Shown one piece after another: positions 11,140 through 25,100 of a DNA stretch of 64,000 nucleotides (positions are counted from its first letter, which is position 1; each line of letters begins with the position of its first letter). This DNA is from Symsagittifera roscoffensis (lineage: Eukaryota; Xenacoelomorpha; Acoela; Convolutidae). The notes beneath the pieces are model-generated. The model did not search any database, had not been told where the DNA came from, and was given only the letters and a program-made list of their open reading frames with translations. The position numbers were made by a program, and so were the translations under genes. The DNA lies in contig NC_087064.1 in NCBI RefSeq assembly GCF_963678635.1, forward strand, positions 54,382,338 through 54,446,337, written 5' to 3'.

Positions 11140-14100
11140 GCTGAAACAGGCAATTTATTTTAATTACCTCGCAATTTTTTTGTTTATATAAAAATTTGGC
11201 GGTGATTTTTGCTAACTTGTTGCAGTTTAGGATGAAAAATGAATGGAATTTGCGCAATTGCAACCGTTATTTTGAATCAGTTAAGATATCGTCAATAATT
11301 TCAAAGGTAGATTCGAAAGGCGGGAGCGGGCTAAGAAATCCATCCGCTCAATTAGCGTTGTTAAGTACTTGTTTATGAAGATCGGCTCAAATCAGCTTTG
11401 ATTCATTCGGTAAGCAGCCCCGAATTCTAATCGCCAAGAAAAACAAAATGCAGAACGGCCAAAATTTAAAACAAGACTATTTAAAAAGAAGGTTTGGTGT
11501 TAGCTAGGAGTATCAATCATATTTTAACAACAACTGAAGATATCTTAAGTAGTTATTAACCTATTAAGAACTTGTTTTATGATTTGCAAAACGTTTTGGA
11601 AAACTGAAAATAGCAGGTTTTATTGGATTCTTTTGTTTAGGCCAGGGTTTATTTAGGATCTGACAAGCAATTCAACGAGTTGTTCTCACGATAATCCAAA
11701 AACAAATTCTAGTGACAACAACTGGACGAAAGAACATAAAACGAACTAACCGACTGATAATTTTTCCGAATTCGAACCTGGAGTGGATTTTTATGCTTGT
11801 TTTATCCTGTAGAATAAATGTGAACAACCGCTGAAAAACGCTTCAAAATGAAATGAACTTGTGACCAAACTCGAAAGCGTAAAAAACCACACTGAAAAAC
11901 TGGCTTCGAACTGAAATCTTTTGGACTTTTGACAGCGCATCAAATTCCAGCGAACGAATTCTTTCTTACTTGAAATTGATGATTACGGTAAAATTTTTCA
12001 GAGCGGAAGTTCAATTTGAAATTTAACTCGAAAATGCAAACAAACGATTTTCGGGAAGAAAATTTTAAAGCAAAACAGGACAATGTGTTGCAACAAAACT
12101 AAGAATAATGTTATCAATATCTAAAGAAAACTATCGAAAATTCTGCCTCAAGCTGAAACCAAAAACGTACCCGATTAAATCAGCTGTTGTGAATAAAATC
12201 AAATTTATCGAAATTTTGACTTTGTTATTTTTCTGCTGGCAACAGAATATAAGCAATCAAGGTGGGAGGTCTGTAAAGCAGAAAGAAAAGAGGAGAAATG
12301 AGGATAGCGGGGAAATACTATAAATAAAAGTGAGCTGCGTTATTGTATTTGTATATTTTGAAAAGAAATGAGAGGTGAAAATGAAAATGGAAAATTGGGA
12401 AGCAAAGCAAAGCAAAGCAGAGGATGGAAATTGGCTGAAGGAATTGCTTTTGGATTTGGGCAATTCAATTGGTCGATTGTCTTGTCCGGTCAACCCATCC
12501 CATCCCAACCCAACCGACCGGCGAGTCTTGAAGGGGTACGGCCCGATTACAAGGGAATTAAAAGCAAACATTCGCCGCTCTAATTTCGCGGTAATTGTTG
12601 CGCTGCATTAGTGAGGAGCTATTTATTATTTCTTAAACCAATTTTGGGAAGCACCAGAAAAAGTAAATAAATGGGAAAATTGTAATGAGGAAGCTAGTCA
12701 AGTATAACAGGAACAATCTTGGATAATTGTTAGATTTCCCCTGTTTTTTTTCTAAATGAGCGCGCAAATCAACCAAACACAACCCAAAACGAACCCGTCA
12801 ATTGACGATTTCCCCTAGCAGCCGTAACTAAGTGCGGGTAACAATTATCCAAACCAAAAAAAAACATATTTCAAAAATGGGTTCACAATTTGGGAATCTA
12901 ATGCAAAAGAAGCCCGTTATGGAAAAACTGTGCGGATTAAGTGGCTTGGTTGGGTTTTCACATTTCTATTACAGCAGAGTAAAAACATTCCTCCTAAGCC
13001 AACAAAAACCTCTCTTTTTTGCATTTCGTTTATTATCTATTGTAGTTTTGGAGCTTCATCCGATTTTTCCGCTTTTTGTTCCCCTGTATCTTAATTCAGC
13101 AGACGCTTTAATCTTTTCACGCGGTCAATGCTGGGTCTTTTAGGAACAAAAAGAAAACAAAATTACCTTTTTCTTTCCACAGGAATCGAAATATGCAAAG
13201 GTAATTGAAATTTTGTGTTTTTCAATGAAGCTTCCAAACTAGTGAGTCAATTATTGGATTGAAAAGAAAGCACAGGTAGTGAAAATATGAAGAGCAAAAT
13301 TGGCACAAAGCAGGAAACTGAAAACTGGGAGATGAGTTTTGTTGATTAATGGTGTTCCAACAAAACGCAATTTGCGCTCATGCGTTTCCTGTTTTTCAAA
13401 CATAATTAAAGAAATTTCGGCATTACTATACAGCACTCCCGTTTCTTTAAAGCCACATTTTTCCAATTTCGAGCTTGAAAAGATGAAGTAAATTGTTGTT
13501 TGGAATGTTTTTTGTTTATTTTTCCAACCAAACTGGTGCTATTTATGGGAATAAATCAGAGGAAAATTGAGGAGTAATTTAGTTTTTGTAGAGCGCGTTT
13601 GAGGGAATTTTTCCGGGGCTGAGAATTTTTTCCGTACTCGTTAACTGTTTTTTTCCCTCTTTTTGGAGCAAATTGCTTTAATCGCACCGCAGTTTTCTGC
13701 TTGCTTTTGTGGCATCTCCTAACTTGTTTTTCTGTTTTTGTATAATTCAAACAAAACTAAGTACGCTATGTCAATCGATTTTTCCTCATTATTTTAAAAA
13801 TATTCAATATTTGAGCCAAAAATGTTAATTGTGCCCCAATTCAAAAACAAAACGCTGAAAGCAGTGGCTAATTTGGACTTTAAAAACGAGAAAGTTAAAC
13901 CAGAATTTAGATTATTTTCGTGATAATACAAAGCCTGCACACAACTGTTTACAGATAGTATCAAACGAAATGTTCCATAAAACAGCAAACAATTTGATTG
14001 TTTATGGGCAGTATGTTTTTCATTGACCAATTTTTATGCGTATAGAATGTTATTAGTCGATGGAAAGATAAAATTCTACAAAAAGCAGAAATTGCTCCGA

Positions 14101-14485
14101 CCATTGGAAGGAACCTTGGTCTTCGGGTGTGTTTTGGTTTTTTTATTTACACGCAAAATCAGGTACTACAAATAATAATCAGAATGGGTTGAGAAAATTA
14201 TCATATTGAAGCGCTTTTAGTCGTAATTGGATTGACTCAAAAAGTGTTAACAAAATTTTCTGTGCCGAGAAAAAATGGTATTGATTTTTTGCTTTTTATC
14301 TAGCTTCAATTTCGAGCGAGAAAAGTAAGAAAATAGACGTATTATAATAGATCTTATAATTCAAATTAAGCCATGAAATCTTAATTTTACTCCAAACTCT
14401 CCTCAAAATGCCTCAAACTTTTTTGGTGCGTCTTCACAGAGTTTTTTAATATCAAAAACTGAATTGAAAAATGGATGTCAAATAT
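11140..14485. other. No gene seen, upstream of the zinc-finger gene
   Basis: AT-rich sequence. It should contain the promoter and any 5' untranslated exon of the zinc-finger gene, but I cannot place either. A slightly GC-richer patch lies at about 12.37-12.6 kb and has no splice-bounded reading frame that I trust. Confidence 0.4.
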
Positions 14486-14864
14486 CGCGTCCAGACAATT
14501 CGGCCAAAGACAATTCAGCCGATTTGAAATTCACACAATTCAGCCAAAAGTATGCAGACAATTCAGCCAAAGACAATTGAGCCAATAATAGTGACCGCCG
14601 CAGTCGCGCCAACGTGTTGCGAGCTTGCCAACAGAGGGTAGGACTCTAGACGAAATTTAGAGCCAGTTATCGCCGCAAAGCGGCGACGCGCGCGTAGCGC
14701 GCCCCCGGCGACCTTAAATCGAGAAATAACTCCAATTCCATTTTTTTTTCAAATCTAGCGTTTTGTAGAATTGGCTGAATTATCTTTGGCCGAATTGTTT
14801 GTATATTTCTGGCTGAATTGTCTGAATTTCAAATTGGCTGCATTGTCTTTGGCCGAATTGCGCC
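14486..14864. mobile_element. 379-bp foldback MITE with 9-bp target duplication
   Basis: The identical nonamer GTCAAATAT lies at 14477-14485 and 14865-14873. Inside it, about 95-bp inverted arms are built from repeated ACAATTCRGCCAAAG units, four or more per arm, and end in CGCG/GGCG bases. The core is strikingly GC-rich for this region and contains two hairpins, CGCCGC-AAA-GCGGCG and GCGCGC-GTA-GCGCGC. A 9-bp duplication is typical of Mutator-like elements, but no transposase is present. Confidence 0.8.
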
Positions 14865-14873
14865 GTCAAATAT

Positions 14874-16734
14874 ACCTACTTTATTATCAAAATCGAATAA
14901 AGGTGAGTTCTACGATTTCTTTAATACTCTGTCATAACATCGCGAATAAAAAAACGACTCAATTTCAAAAATCAAAATTGTTTTTTTGTTAGTTTTTTGT
15001 TTTTGAACCGGTATGTTCTGTGCTATCTTTTGTTTTGTTTTTGTTTTCCACGCAAAATCAGGAGTCGAAAATAATCATCCAAACAATCAACATTACAAAA
15101 TATCATTTTAAAAACTTTTCAATCGTTATTCGAGTGGCAAAACAATTTTCAGACAGAGAACAGCGATGCAACAGATACAAAGCAGCTTTTTGAGAGAAAA
15201 TGAGAAAAAAAGCTTCCGAGTTGACAAATTGCAAAAAACTCACCAAATGAAATTTTTATGTTTATCGCAAATTAGATCTAATTAATTGAAAACCTGATGA
15301 GGAAAAAAATTGCCGGTTTATAAAAAGTATTGCGCCAAATTTATCGGGCTGTAACTACGCGGACAAAAAAAATCAGACGCTATTGGGCCGTGAAAAAATG
15401 TGACGGCCATTTTTTATAAAGCTTTATAATGAACTGCAATTTTCAAACCTAATTTAGAAACTGACAAAATTTTAAGTCTCTGAAAACATTTGTAGACAGA
15501 AAACGTAATTTCAAAACTGAAAACTAACTTCTGTTCGAGAATCCAGTTATAAAATAACTCAAATTCATACAGAACTAAGACGCTAAATTGCTAAACACTG
15601 AGTCCAAGCCAACTAAGGCAAAGAAGTAAGACGAAGAGAAAACCTAGCAGTAAATTAAACACCCTAGTTTCAATTTTACTTTTCATTAAAAAAGTTAAGC
15701 GTGAAAAAAATATCAAAAAATTAAATAAGAGTTAAATTGATTAAAACTGAATTGGAAACGCACAAAACCTATGGAGGACGAGAACACTACAACTAATTTA
15801 TCAGTAAAAAAGTCAAAAAAGACTGTTCAAAACAAAAAATCATTAAGATTTTGAGCAAAAATTATGAAAATTTGGTTTTAAATTTGATATCACATTCCAT
15901 CCTTTCACAGACTTGAGCAGGAAAGACTGAAAACAAAACAAAAAAAAATGTTGACAGAAAACAGATCAAAAAAATATAAAGGGTGAGACGAAAACTGTCC
16001 AAAGCTCATTTCAGTGGCCTTCAATAAAAAGATATAATAAAAACAGCCGGCCACTCAAGAAGATTTGAAAGATTTTGAAAAAAACAAATTGTGAAAGTGA
16101 CTAAAAAAGACGAAACAATTGCGAATTTTCGATCAGTAAATTAAAATTAATCTTCGTTTTTTTTTACAAAAACGTCAAAAAATTTGATTTGAAGACTTTT
16201 GTCAGAATTAACTCAACATCATTCAACTTTGCCAGAAATTGTAGGAAAAAGTATCAGGTGAATAAGCCGACAGAATTTAATTCGACACCCAATAAGCTGA
16301 AACTTCACTGAACCGAAAATTTTTGGCAGCGCGAAAAAAAACAGCTTGCAACAAAAAATAACCTAAATAGCAAGCACGCAATACACGCAAATTACCAACT
16401 TATTAGCAAGCACTCAAGAGCTCTATTCATGAAATATAAGTAAAAATGCCATTTCTAAATTTGACAATTTTGTGAACAAAGTTGTTTAAGGGAGAAATCT
16501 ATAACTTGGTTGCAGTGCCCTGCTTATTAGAGGTTCTTTTTTAGTGAGAAAAGTATAAATTTACATATTATGATAAGTTACACTATCATACACTTATTCT
16601 TATGATGACTAATTCTTACACTTAAGGCTAAATTTTGAAATTTTAATTTTACACAGTTTTACATCTTTTCAATAAACAAGGATAATTTTTTCTTTCGTCG
16701 AATATATCTAAGTTTTTGTTACTACCGAATCTAA
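14874..16734. other. No gene seen
   Basis: Strongly A-rich sequence with no coding stretch of note. Confidence 0.5.
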
Positions 16735-17260
16735 CTATGCTCTGGGATTTTTCTCGATTCTTTTCATTACACAAAAAAAAACGACAAAATTTGAAAAACA
16801 GAAACTGAAAATTCGTTCATTATTGTGGTCGGAGCTCTCTGTGCTCCTTACACAGCAACCGGCTATCCTGGTCCTTATTTCATTTTCGACACTCCATTCT
16901 GGCTTGGAAGAAGGATGAAGCTGTAGGATAGTTCGGGTGTATCTGCATAATTTTAGGTATTTCAAAGCAGCTTTTAACTCGTTAAGCGTGATATCATAGC
17001 AAAACTGATGATGCAACTTTTTTTGCGTAAAATTATTGTCAGTGTGAACTTTTGCATAAAGGAAAAGTTGTCGGCAATCAGTCTTGTTTTACAATTGATT
17101 TGATTTACTATACTTAAGCGCACATTAACTGTATTTTGAATTATATTTTGAAACTCCATGTTACCGCAAAAACAGCAAACTTTAAAAAACGAACAAAAAA
17201 GATTTTTTAGAGTTTTTTTTGAAACTATTTGCTATGATAACAACAGTCGGAACTTTCTGT
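16735..17260 (-). repeat. Interspersed repeat with a CTGTGT..GCACAG hairpin
   Basis: On the minus strand, GATAGCCGGTTGCTGTG, a short loop, then GCACAG and CTCCGACC (about 16.84-16.89 kb) matches a plus-strand block at 27736-27777. A weaker relative lies near 17.24 kb. The bounded reading frame (16735-17016) shows no family signature and I do not call it a gene. Confidence 0.4.
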
Positions 17261-19140
17261 GAACAGGCACATTAAAAAATACTTTGTGGTATAATTTTAA
17301 CATTTAATTTATTTTTTTTGAAAATTTAATCAATTGTTTTAACTTACACTACTCCATAGAAATTATGATGCATTCGGAATACCCAGAGCTTTACCTTGAT
17401 ATGAGCAGTCTTGTTGTATTTCCTTAAACTTCTTACCAAATTTCAGCAAAAGTTTGAATAAAAAACACGAGACAGCCGTTTAAAGAATTTAACAATTTGT
17501 GTAGAAAAAGTTAGGTATGATCTTGGAGATAAACTTTTGTGTCAGCTGGTAAAAAACTTGGATCTATTTGCTAGCTATATTTATTTTCAAAAAAATTTCC
17601 GAGTCGGATTTATTCTCTGCCTGCGCTAGCGTCTATAGAATACTGGTGATTTTGCCATCTTTATTTATTTCATACTGATCACTTTGGCGCTTTCCGTACC
17701 TCTATTATTTGACAAAAAAACGCCATCTCAATTTAAAAATTTTCTTGTTTTGGTCTCTGGGGGGCCAATATTTTCTGAGTGCTATAAAAAAAATTGTCAA
17801 AAAATTAGTCGTTCAAAAATCGAAATTTTTCTGGTGAAAGAAAACACAAACTCAAACAATTCTAAGCGCAATTCAGGACAAATGCATCACCCGCACCAAA
17901 TTAGGCTTATTCCCAAGTTAAAATGATTTGAAATTATCCCAAATTGCATACTCTTGGTCAGGCGCTAATCTATTGCGGCGCGCGTTTTTTCCGACGTGCT
18001 TTCCTTCAAAATTATTAAATAGTAGCACCCTAAAAAATTTTGGGTCAGTTAGTTTAAAATGGAGAGACCACTCCCTAAATCCGCTAATGCTTTGGGTGTT
18101 TACCTTATTTTTTTTCTCGTTGTTTTGTGTCAAACACATTGCACGAGATTCTCCAGAAGACTAACAAAATCGTTTGCCAGACGAATAAAGGTAGTTTCGT
18201 TTATGTTTTTTATTCAACCTAGAACTCAAGTAAAAGAAACTTCATTAATGTAGAAACATCGGACCAGTTCTTTTTTACACGATCAAAAAAACTTAAATTT
18301 TCCCCGTCAGTGGGGAACAAATCTGCTTTCTGCCAGAGCAGAAAAGTAATCAGGAAGTTTAATCTCACATTTTTGCAAATCCCGACAATGGACAAGGTCT
18401 CGAGGATATTAGTATAATTATGTGCCGATCCAAATCTTTGGGTTGGAACAAAATATACAATAGAACCCAGATTAAATAGAGCTGCTTGTTGTTTTTATTT
18501 ATTATTTTTATCAGCCAGCCCTGAGTTCAACCACTGTTTCCATTATGTCCCAGAAAAGATGCAAAAAATAATCAGTTAGGTTCACGAAAGTTAAAAAGAT
18601 ACAAAATTACAACTGCCTTTGAAAACTCCAAAGTCCGTCCCAGTTCAGCCGGTCTCGCGCAACGGGATGCAAAAATAATTGCAAAGAGCGTGTTTATTAT
18701 TATCAGCTTGATTTAGTATTATAAAGCTTTCAACAAATTTAACTTTGATTAAAAGCTAATTTTCTATTTCTAAAAACGGAGGCTAAAGTAGGTAATCCAG
18801 CGTTTTTTGATTAAGTTCCAAGGAATAGTAGACTAAGTAAAGCGAAATACTAATGGACTTTTAAGTGTCTTCTTTCATTTTGCAAAGTATGTTTGATAAA
18901 CTAGGGCACAGTTTGATGAAATACTGTCAGACATTTAAGTTTCATCCAGCATATATAAAAAATGAACTCTATTGCTAAAATCTTTGATAATTCCGATTTT
19001 TTTTAACTTGTTACTGATTATAAGTGCACAGACGACGTCATTTTTAAAACTCAACCTGATTATTGAAAATATGGTTTTTTGGGTACTTTATTATCAACTA
19101 GCGTGAATAGCACCCATATTTATCCCTGATTTTGACACGT
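17261..19140. other. No gene seen
   Basis: AT-rich sequence with no supported exon on either strand. Confidence 0.4.
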
Positions 19141-22110
19141 CTTTTTGTTAGAATTGTGGCATTTGGCTCATAGCTGGGTCGACAGGGCAAATTGGATATT
19201 TTTGGGGGTTAATTTGGAAGCGCGAAAGTGGAAAGGGGCTGTTTTTATTGACAGAAGAGAGAATAATGAAAACAAAAGGCACATCCTCATTGATTTTGTT
19301 GCCAGGGGGAACGCCAATACTTTCACAGGAAGTGTGGTACAATTTCTGGGGCAATTTTCCGACAAACAGAGACAAATTAGCTCCAATTCCAACCATTCTT
19401 CATCCACAAAATTGGAAAAAGAGGAAAAGTTGTTGAAAATTGGGGAAAATAGTCAATTTGGCTGGGCAAGACTCAACAAATCGGTGGTTTTTGAGCGGAG
19501 AGAATTTGATTGATATTTGGAATTTCGATATAAGAGGGTTAATAATTCCGGGTTATTTCAGTCTCCGACTTCGTTGTTAGCTAAATAAGGGGTTAGGGTA
19601 CCACCGGTAAGGGAAGGGGCAATGAAAGGGAAGGGAAGGCCGGGTAGGTTGAGGGCAGGAGTAAGAATTGGTGGGGGGATAATGGATGGATGAAGGGTTG
19701 ATTCTAGTTCATCCTTGGCTGTTACTTGGGCTATTTTCCCCACTTCAACTTAGCCAACAAAGTAATTAGCCAAAAGCTACGAGGTAATCTAACTGTATGT
19801 CTTGTGACTGACAGCTAATCAAATCAGTCCCCACCAACAACAAGCCCCAGCCCCAACCCCTTCCCCCACTCCTACCAAAAAAAAAACATTATACTATTCT
19901 GCGTAGGGGCATTAATTTTTCAATCGAAAATTATCCGGATTTTCATTTTACAAATCACAATCTCGTTGCCGAATATGGTGCTGATTCAACACTAGATGAA
20001 AGTTGTTACCTGCTTTTAAAAAATTTATCCAGTGCTTCGCACATTTTTGAAACACCTCTGGATATGAATAAATGTGAAAAATGGAGCCATATCACTCAAG
20101 AATATTGATTAGTATGAAAATTGTTTCAATTGTTATTGTTGTTTTTCTAACAGTTTGAACTTCGATAATCAAATTAATGTGGATTTTAGCTCGGATTCTA
20201 CTAATTGATATAGAAAAATGTCAAATTTTGGACTCCGAAACTGTCTGTTTTCAACTTACCACACTTTTGGATACCCTTAATAAAAATAACTTTGGTTCCA
20301 AAGAGATAACATTAGGTTTTTTTCTAATATTCCAGCAAAAAAATAAGACATTAGTAAGAAAACTTTCGTTCGATCAAAATTATTTAAGTTTTCTTTTCAA
20401 ACTACAAATTGGTAAGAGGATGTTTTTTTATCAGCAAAAAAATAACTTTCCAAATCTATGGTTTGAGATAGCACATGCCACCTATGAAATGGGATGAGAC
20501 TCAGAAAACAAATGAATTTTTTCAGCAAACAGCAAAAAATAATAATTTTTTTTGTTGTCATTTAAATCAAAAGAAGAAATTTAAAACTGGTCAAAGGGAC
20601 TTGTAGATGGACACAACTGGTGAAATAAGCCAGATATGAGGGAATACCAGTTGGCATATCTGGGTCAAATTCTGTGGATATTATTACATCACATCAGTAC
20701 ATCAGTACGACAAAAAATACTCATCCGATCCAAAATAAGAAGTATATACACTGTGCACATAACTGTCACATGGTCACCACAAAAGTCTCTCAACCAACTG
20801 AAAAAACTTACATCGATCATAGTCTTTTCTGCACTCTCCCACTAAGACGTGTTCCTAAACACATTACTCAGAGCCAAAGTAACCGGAATAAAAAAGTCAG
20901 AAAACACGAAAGTTGTGATATGGGTCAGAAATCTGGTGTACACATTTCAAATGAGTAATAAAAACCAGATTCTAAATTAAATATTCGAAGTCAAATAGAA
21001 CCAGTTTTACTACATCAAAACACACGAAAAAGTTCGATATATATGTATAGAAAAAGAATCCACCTATTTTGCAAAGTGTTTTAAAACCAAAAGTATAGAA
21101 AATCGGATTTAGATTTGAAATTTATCTCAGCTAGATGTCGCCAGTCCTCTTATTTTGACTTCAGTTAGAAATAGGTAAATCTATCTCGCGCAATAAAAAT
21201 CTGGCCGACTTTGTGAGCTCTCAAATTGCGTCTAGAGCTATCCAAATTGACATCAAATCATCATTAATATCATTACATGTGAAATCCAACCATATGTCAC
21301 CTGGAAAAAGTCACATCTGACCCAAACACAACAAAGACGAAAACAAAACTCATGTAAAATTTTTGTTCTTTGGAAAGTTCGATAATTTTTAGTTGCCTTT
21401 CAAAAGTGCTAATTTTCGTTCAAAATAAAATGGTTCTCAGGTATTTTTTTCTATTTTTTTGCCTTCAGTTTTTCCATTCTCTATTTCCCCAAAATTTATT
21501 TTTGAATATTTTGAAAAGGGTTTATATTTTTCAACTGTCATTTGTTGGGGAAATAAAACAGTGTGTTCTACTACTTGGGAGTTAGGCTAGATGGGGCGGC
21601 TGTCGGGAAGTGTACCAGAGTGTGACAGGGAAGTCCCAAGAGGAGACTGAATGAAGACTGAAAAATGAAAGAAGGGGGAGAAAGAGACAGAGCTAAAATA
21701 GAGACACAGTATGCTGGGTATGGAATAGAAGCATTGGAGGGCATGAATGCCGGATGAACCCAAATTGGGTCGGCCTTACTAATGCACCCCGTCCACGTTC
21801 CCGTCCCAATGTACCACATCAGCACCAGTTATCAATCAAACATACCAAAAAAATATACAGCACGCCACTACTTTTAACCAAAACTGCTATTGTTCCAACC
21901 AGAAAAAAAGAACACTGGGGGTATCCAAAACAATAGAAAAAGAGTATATAGCGGGTGGATGCGGCAGTGATGGTAGATTTGGCGGTTGAGTGGGGAAGGG
22001 TGATGATGCATTTAGGAAATAGGGCAGAGGAAACTGGCACAAGGGGGAAAATTGAGGATACATTGCGAATCAAAGACACGAACAAGAGGAGATAGCTTGG
22101 TTGGGATCCA
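19141..22110. other. Region with GC-richer patches, function unknown
   Basis: Three patches (19.15-19.5, 19.56-19.87 and 21.58-22.1 kb) are richer in G+C than their surroundings and have strand-asymmetric purine or pyrimidine runs. A minus-strand stretch at 19558-19743 translates to a Pro/Leu-rich sequence but has no convincing splice sites. These could be untranslated exons, regulatory DNA or old repeats. Confidence 0.3.
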
Positions 22111-25100
22111 AACATAAAGCCAGCACAGATCGAAATTTATATGCTCTGGGCTTAAATCGAATTCGAAAAATGGTTTTTTAAATACCAAAATAATAACTTT
22201 GTTTCCGAAAATTAGGATCAGAATAGAAAACTAGAATACAATACCGATCAAAATATATTTTAAGTTTTCGAAATTGGACTTAAATTTCATATTTGGGGCT
22301 TTAATCATTTTGCGAGTGAAAAAAAAGCGTGTAAAACTTTGGCCTCTATAACAGAAAACAATACCTGTGTTTCACGATTCCGGATCGCCTAAATACTGGG
22401 TCTTGCAAATCAGAATGATGTATAAAATCTGGCTTCCTACAATGAGCTAAGTAATCATATGTCGACAAAAGTTCTTCGCGTTGGCCGACAGAATAAACTT
22501 TAGGTTTCTCAGATTAATTTCTGGGCTTTCGCTATTTCAGCTGAACTTCGAATTGAGATCTGGGTATTTAGAAGATGAACCAAGTTTGGACAAAATAACT
22601 CGAGCGTTGACAAAAGATAAGACAAAGAGAGAAGGGGCCATCAGTATTCATAATGGGAGTTTTGTGCCGAAGAACTTTATTGTATGATGTATGTATATGG
22701 TGTACAAAGAAGCACCAACTTCAGCGGCATTCACGACACTAAAATGACGACAGAAATGAACCGCATCTTTTGGCTCTATGTGGTCTTTCTTCTCTTTTAT
22801 CAATTGAGAATGAAGCCTTTCAGAACTGAACTACACAATGCTGTGTGGTTTGCCTATAGTGTATAACCAGAAGATGGTACAGAATGTGGGTATACAAGTT
22901 AGAACAGTGGCTGTGCTGTTTAACCTCTGTCACTTGTCCGATCCGAGATGATCCGTATCTAAAGAGAAGAGAACAGAGCAGAGCCAATGTTTGGTTTGCT
23001 GTGGGAATGGATGAGAGGCTTCATTTCACTCAAACAACAAACTTTTGTTCACTTTCTCTGTGGGGTATCTGACTCTTCATTGCTGGCAAAGATAACTAAG
23101 ACAGAAACCACAGAAACTGTCCGAACCCCAGAATGAACATATTAGACTGATCACTTGCTAGGACAAAAACCAAGCAAACCAATACTTAACCAGTTTAATT
23201 ATCCAAACAATCGCAGAAACACAAATGGAAAGTACACAAAACTTTTTCCAGTAAAACAGTGAAATATTGTCGAAGTAGTGAGTAACAAGCGACTATTCTG
23301 AAAAAATTCACCCTTCGTCTTTTTGAGAATAGTTATTGGCTAAAACATCGATTTATCAATATCCACCAAAACCTAAAGGGCAGTTGGCAGCGTGAAGGTT
23401 TTGCCCTGATAAAAGCAGTCTTGATGTTCCGACTTTCGAAGAAAGTGATTTAATATTTACGCTCGGTATGTTGTTTTTCTCAAGACAAAATTCGACTTTT
23501 TATCAATTAATTTTTGACGAAATGTTAAAACGTCCACAACATATTGACCTTCTTGTCCAAAACCTAGACAGATATTTCACCTGCGCCATTTTATCTTCTC
23601 AATTGGACCAATGTCGGTTAATTATTCCGCGCGAAATTTCCAGTTTTCTCCTGAAATCGAAAAAACCACGAATTAAAAAATTTCAAAACTTTGTCTGGAA
23701 TCAGATTCTTTTCAGAAGCCTACGTTGAGCGGTAACTAAGCTGACAAAATTTGAGTAAGCTCCCGTTGAGCCGAAAACAAAACTTTTGTCATGAAAAATT
23801 TGTGAAATTTTAATTTTTTATACCCCACCCGGAAACAAAAGATTTTAATAATTTCATCCTTGCAAATGACGCAAGGATCGGTTATTCAAGCCGATATACC
23901 ATAGCCTGAATTATTATCCCGCACCCTAAAATGTTCCGAAGTGAAATCAGTCAATTCAATTGATTATATTATTTCGTTTCCAGACTTCCTTATAATTGTA
24001 ACACTTGATAATTGATATTGACATTCCTAAATTTATAGTTCTAAATTTTCGTTACCAAAAAATATTGGAGACCAAATCAAGGGCATTCGGAACAGTGAAG
24101 GTTTTGCTTTGATATCTGAACAGTTTTGATAATTAATCATAATAATTTCATTGAACTTAGGACTATGTTTTTATTTGTCCAGCAGAAAACTAAGAAAGCC
24201 GAACTGAATCAAACTTGTCAATCATTTTGAAAACTTAGTTTGACGATATTGCACATCTGGTTAAAGTCCAAAACTTCAGTTGGTTAAAGAAAATTTTCCA
24301 GATAGCGCTGGTTTAAGAATTTAAATGATTGCTTAAGAAATTTCCAGTTGGTAGCCGTTTGACATTCAATAAAGTTTTCAGGTTTTTCGGAGAAACTTGA
24401 AAATTTTCGTCCAAAAGATTTCAAGTTTGTTCTTTTCTCAATTAAAACAGACTAAAAATCCACTAAATTGAAACTTAATAGGATGTCATGGCATTAATGA
24501 AACTAATTTAAACTTTGAGTTAATGGTGAGATTATAGCCAATCAAAGCCAATTAACACCGATTCTTTTCCTGATTTGACATAAAATATGATAGCATCAGA
24601 CTCAATATCGTGAAAAACAATATCGTGAAAAATAACATCATTCAAAACTAGTACTTACTTTTTCGATGTAATAAGTAGTTGAAAGAATTGCGACTAGTAT
24701 TGCCTTTAAGGGTCCAAATTTTCAGCTGGAGCAAAAAATTGTCGAATTGGTTCACCGAAAGATTTTTCGGATCACATAACTTTGATGAGAAAAGTAATTT
24801 TTCACAAAGAAACTGTCAACTTTGGGTGTGAAACAAATGAATTGAAGACTGCTTTCAGAAAATATGGTGATGATATGATCTTCTAGATTCTTGCAGAACA
24901 GCTTGACCAATTTTGCCGATCTATTGTCAAACCAAAAATTCCTTGACCAAATTGGAATCTGCAGAGGATTTCGAAAACCATAAACCACAGAGTTATAAAC
25001 TCTTCAAGAAGTATGATTGTTTTGCGGGATTAGGAACAATATTTCCAATAGATAAATAGACTTACACAAATCTAGAATAGTTACTTTGTCCAACGTTTAG

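Noticed and set aside
19558-19743. Pro/Leu-rich minus-strand exon
   Set aside because: Derived from purine-rich low-complexity DNA; no convincing acceptor or donor.
22684-23072. Plus-strand open frames near 22.7-23.1 kb
   Set aside because: Short, no family resemblance and no exon-like borders.
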